A stretch of 64,000 bases of DNA from Roseateles violae (GTDB taxonomy: Bacteria; Pseudomonadota; Gammaproteobacteria; Burkholderiales; Burkholderiaceae_C): contig NZ_JAUHHC010000001.1 of the NCBI RefSeq assembly GCF_030410485.1, forward strand, positions 1 through 64,000. The letters are read 5' to 3'. Below the pieces are notes generated by a model. That model had not been told where the DNA came from. It made no database searches and was given only the letters and a program-made list of their open reading frames with translations. Of this stretch, positions 62,739 to 64,000 are shown piece after piece. A program made the position numbers and the translations under genes. Numbering within the stretch: the stretch's first letter is position 1; each line of letters starts with the position of its first letter.

Positions 62739-63724
62739 GCGGCGGCGGTCATCTTGAAGATGCCGGTCGCATTGCCGGCGTCGAAGCCCAGGTCCAGCGC
62801 GCCCTCGGCGATCCGGCCGCGCTGGATGAACTCGTAGAAGGAGCCCGGCACGCTCAGGGTCACGACCTGGCCCTCGTGCAGGAAGCGCCTCGCTACCGAA
62901 GCGGCACGGAAGGCCGTCTGGCGGACGCGGCCCGAGGCCGAGGTCTCGATCGTGTCCTTGATCGTGCGCGCCAGCGCGCGCTGCGCGCTAGCCACCGCCT
63001 CGATGTCGGCAACGCGATCGGTCGCGTGGTTGAAGGCATTGCCCTCGGTGGCGATCCAGGCCATCTCGGCCGACTCGGCCTTCAGCGCCTCGTAGTCGCT
63101 CTGCGCGAACAGGCCATGCTGGCGCTCGAAGCAGGCCAGCAGCCTGGGCAGCAGCCGCAGCGCGGCCTCCCAGGGCAGGACCTTGTCGCGCGCCAGCTGC
63201 TCCAGCAGGGCCAGATCGGCGGGCGCCAGCGGGTCGCGCGAGGCGCCGATCACGCGGCTCACCGTCGCCTGGAAGGCCGGCGAGAACTGCCCCGGGTGCA
63301 GCTCCGAGACGAAGAACTGCGCGATGTCCTCGGGCATGTCGGCATGGCGCCAGCTGCGGCCGGTCATGCGCAGCTTCTTCAGCGGATAGGTCTCGGCAAA
63401 GCGGTAGCCCAGCGGCCGCAACACGCGCGTGATTGCCGCCTCGCCGGGCGGCAGCGCGCCGCTGGGCCAGGCCACCGTGCGCAGCGCGCCATGGTCGAAG
63501 ACGATCTTGCCGGCTTCGGCCACATAGGCGGCGCCCTCGGGCACGCGGGCCAGCAGGTCGCGGAAGAGCGCCATGTTCAAGGCCTGCGCCAGTTCGGCGC
63601 GCGCGACGGTCTCGCCGACCGGCTGCAAGAGCGCCGGCGCGACATGGAGCTGGGCAAAGGTCTGCTGGGCCGCGGCCTCGCCGAGCGTGGCGACGAGCAG
63701 GCGGCTCAATCCGGTTTCGGTCAT
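62735..63724 (-). CDS. hglS: 2-oxoadipate dioxygenase/decarboxylase (DUF1338, HglS-like)
   Basis: A 329-residue member of the DUF1338 family. Members described in Pseudomonas putida convert 2-oxoadipate to D-2-hydroxyglutarate with CO2 release (established knowledge). The iron ligands fit His78 (VFDHGALRTV), His233 (NAFNHATDR) and Glu298 (SFYEFIQRG), with the substrate Arg82. The protein is shorter than the roughly 460-residue prototype. It is flanked by the D-2-hydroxyglutarate dehydrogenase and by an AmaB-type aldehyde dehydrogenase, the expected pathway neighbours. Confidence 0.85.
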   Translation of the reverse strand: MTETGLSRLLVATLGEAAAQQTFAQLHVAPALLQPVGETVARAELAQALNMALFRDLLARVPEGAAYVAEAGKIVFDHGALRTVAWPSGALPPGEAAITRVLRPLGYRFAETYPLKKLRMTGRSWRHADMPEDIAQFFVSELHPGQFSPAFQATVSRVIGASRDPLAPADLALLEQLARDKVLPWEAALRLLPRLLACFERQHGLFAQSDYEALKAESAEMAWIATEGNAFNHATDRVADIEAVASAQRALARTIKDTIETSASGRVRQTAFRAASVARRFLHEGQVVTLSVPGSFYEFIQRGRIAEGALDLGFDAGNATGIFKMTAAA

Positions 63725-63822
63725 GAATCAGGTCTAGAGGAGGAGAACATCGACGGCAGGCGCAGCCCGGCCGCACTTCAAGCGGCACCCGAGGATCCGG
63801 CTCTGCCGGTCCACCGGGTGCG

Positions 63823-63857
63823 CCCCCTTGAGGGGGAGGCGCGCAGCGCCTCGGGGG
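63823..63857. repeat. GC-rich double palindrome between amaB and hglS
   Basis: CCCCC-TTGA-GGGGG (63823-63836) is followed by AGGCGC-GCA-GCGCCT (63837-63851) and then C-GGGGG. The outer CCCCC and terminal GGGGG can also pair. It is the third GC-rich palindrome cluster in the window and resembles intergenic repeats of Burkholderiales (from memory). It lies between two genes of one catabolic set. Confidence 0.5.
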
Positions 63858-63861
63858 TAGG

Positions 63862-64000
63862 TCAAATATCGAATTTGACGCCCTGTGCCAACGGCAGCTC
63901 GCGCGAGTAGTTGACCGTGTTGGTCGTGCGGCGCATATAGGCCTTCCAGGCGTCGGAGCCGCTCTCGCGGCCGCCGCCGGTCTCCTTCTCGCCGCCGAAG
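63862..64000 (-). CDS. amaB: C-terminus of an AmaB/ALDH7-type aldehyde dehydrogenase
   Basis: The last 46 codons read [20 protein letters not shown], then [12 protein letters not shown] and [12 protein letters not shown] before TGA. This ending is diagnostic of the ALDH7 family (antiquitin; AmaB or Pcd in bacteria), which oxidises 2-aminoadipate semialdehyde to 2-aminoadipate in lysine breakdown. The gene continues beyond 64000. It lies upstream of hglS in the same orientation, 137 bases away with a repeat between. Confidence 0.88.
   Translation of the reverse strand, partial: FGGEKETGGGRESGSDAWKAYMRRTTNTVNYSRELPLAQGVKFDI

Overview
The window is GC-rich, densely packed bacterial chromosome. 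Its synteny and protein families point to a betaproteobacterium of the Burkholderiales, probably in the Roseateles/Rubrivivax/Leptothrix neighbourhood; that placement is inferred from gene content, not from a marker-gene comparison. The evidence is a single-subunit 16-stranded type porin, an incomplete regulatory PTS (EIIA-Man, HPr, EI), a dacC-dat-ybeD-lipB-lipA cluster, a lysine-rich-tailed HU, and pca/pob aromatic catabolism. No prophage, insertion sequence, CRISPR array or rRNA operon is visible. One tRNA gene, tRNA-Leu(CAG), is present.

Layout. 0-4.6 kb: EIIA-HPr-EI phosphorelay, a lipoprotein and a family III CoA-transferase. 4.7-13.6 kb: an envelope-signalling block with a degenerate hybrid histidine kinase, a TlpA-like thioredoxin, a GlrK-lipoprotein-GlrR sigma-54 two-component module and, directly downstream, opgGH for osmoregulated periplasmic glucans. 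Two identical inverted repeats and a well-spaced sigma-54 promoter lie between glrR and opgG. 13.6-20.5 kb: lipoate synthesis, D-amino acid aminotransferase, D,D-carboxypeptidase, hydrolase, ferredoxin and a VanZ-like protein. 20.5-24.9 kb: hemJ, an apparent unannotated small RNA, hemB, corA, ybeY and phoH. 25-29 kb: a NarL-type two-component system and ruvAB. 29-35.6 kb: porin, fatty-acid hydroxylase-like protein, phosphatase, and an HD-GYP plus GGDEF/EAL pair.

35.8-46.8 kb: aromatic and acyl-CoA catabolism, with pcaIJF, an IclR regulator, pobA, a 3-hydroxyacyl-CoA dehydrogenase, several alpha/beta hydrolases and an orphan branched-chain-type binding protein. 46.8-49.4 kb: HU and a membrane GGDEF protein with a decayed EAL domain. 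49.7-55.5 kb: a CysB-like regulator, hydrolase and molybdopterin-binding Mop protein, divergent from a TauD-like dioxygenase and a sulfonate/taurine-type ABC transporter. 55.5-61 kb: methyltransferase, a 1040-residue cyclase/ATPase/TPR protein and a secreted monoheme protein. 61-64 kb: tRNA-Leu and a D-lysine/2-aminoadipate catabolic set (2-hydroxyglutarate dehydrogenase, HglS-like 2-oxoadipate dioxygenase, and the C-terminus of an AmaB-type aldehyde dehydrogenase).

The strongest candidates for something undescribed are: the putative GlrR/sigma-54 control of opgGH; the four-hairpin small RNA with an intrinsic terminator antisense to the hemB leader region; and the pseudo-hybrid kinase, whose phosphoacceptor His is Ala and whose receiver Asp is Glu. 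All calls come from reading the sequence alone; no database search was run.
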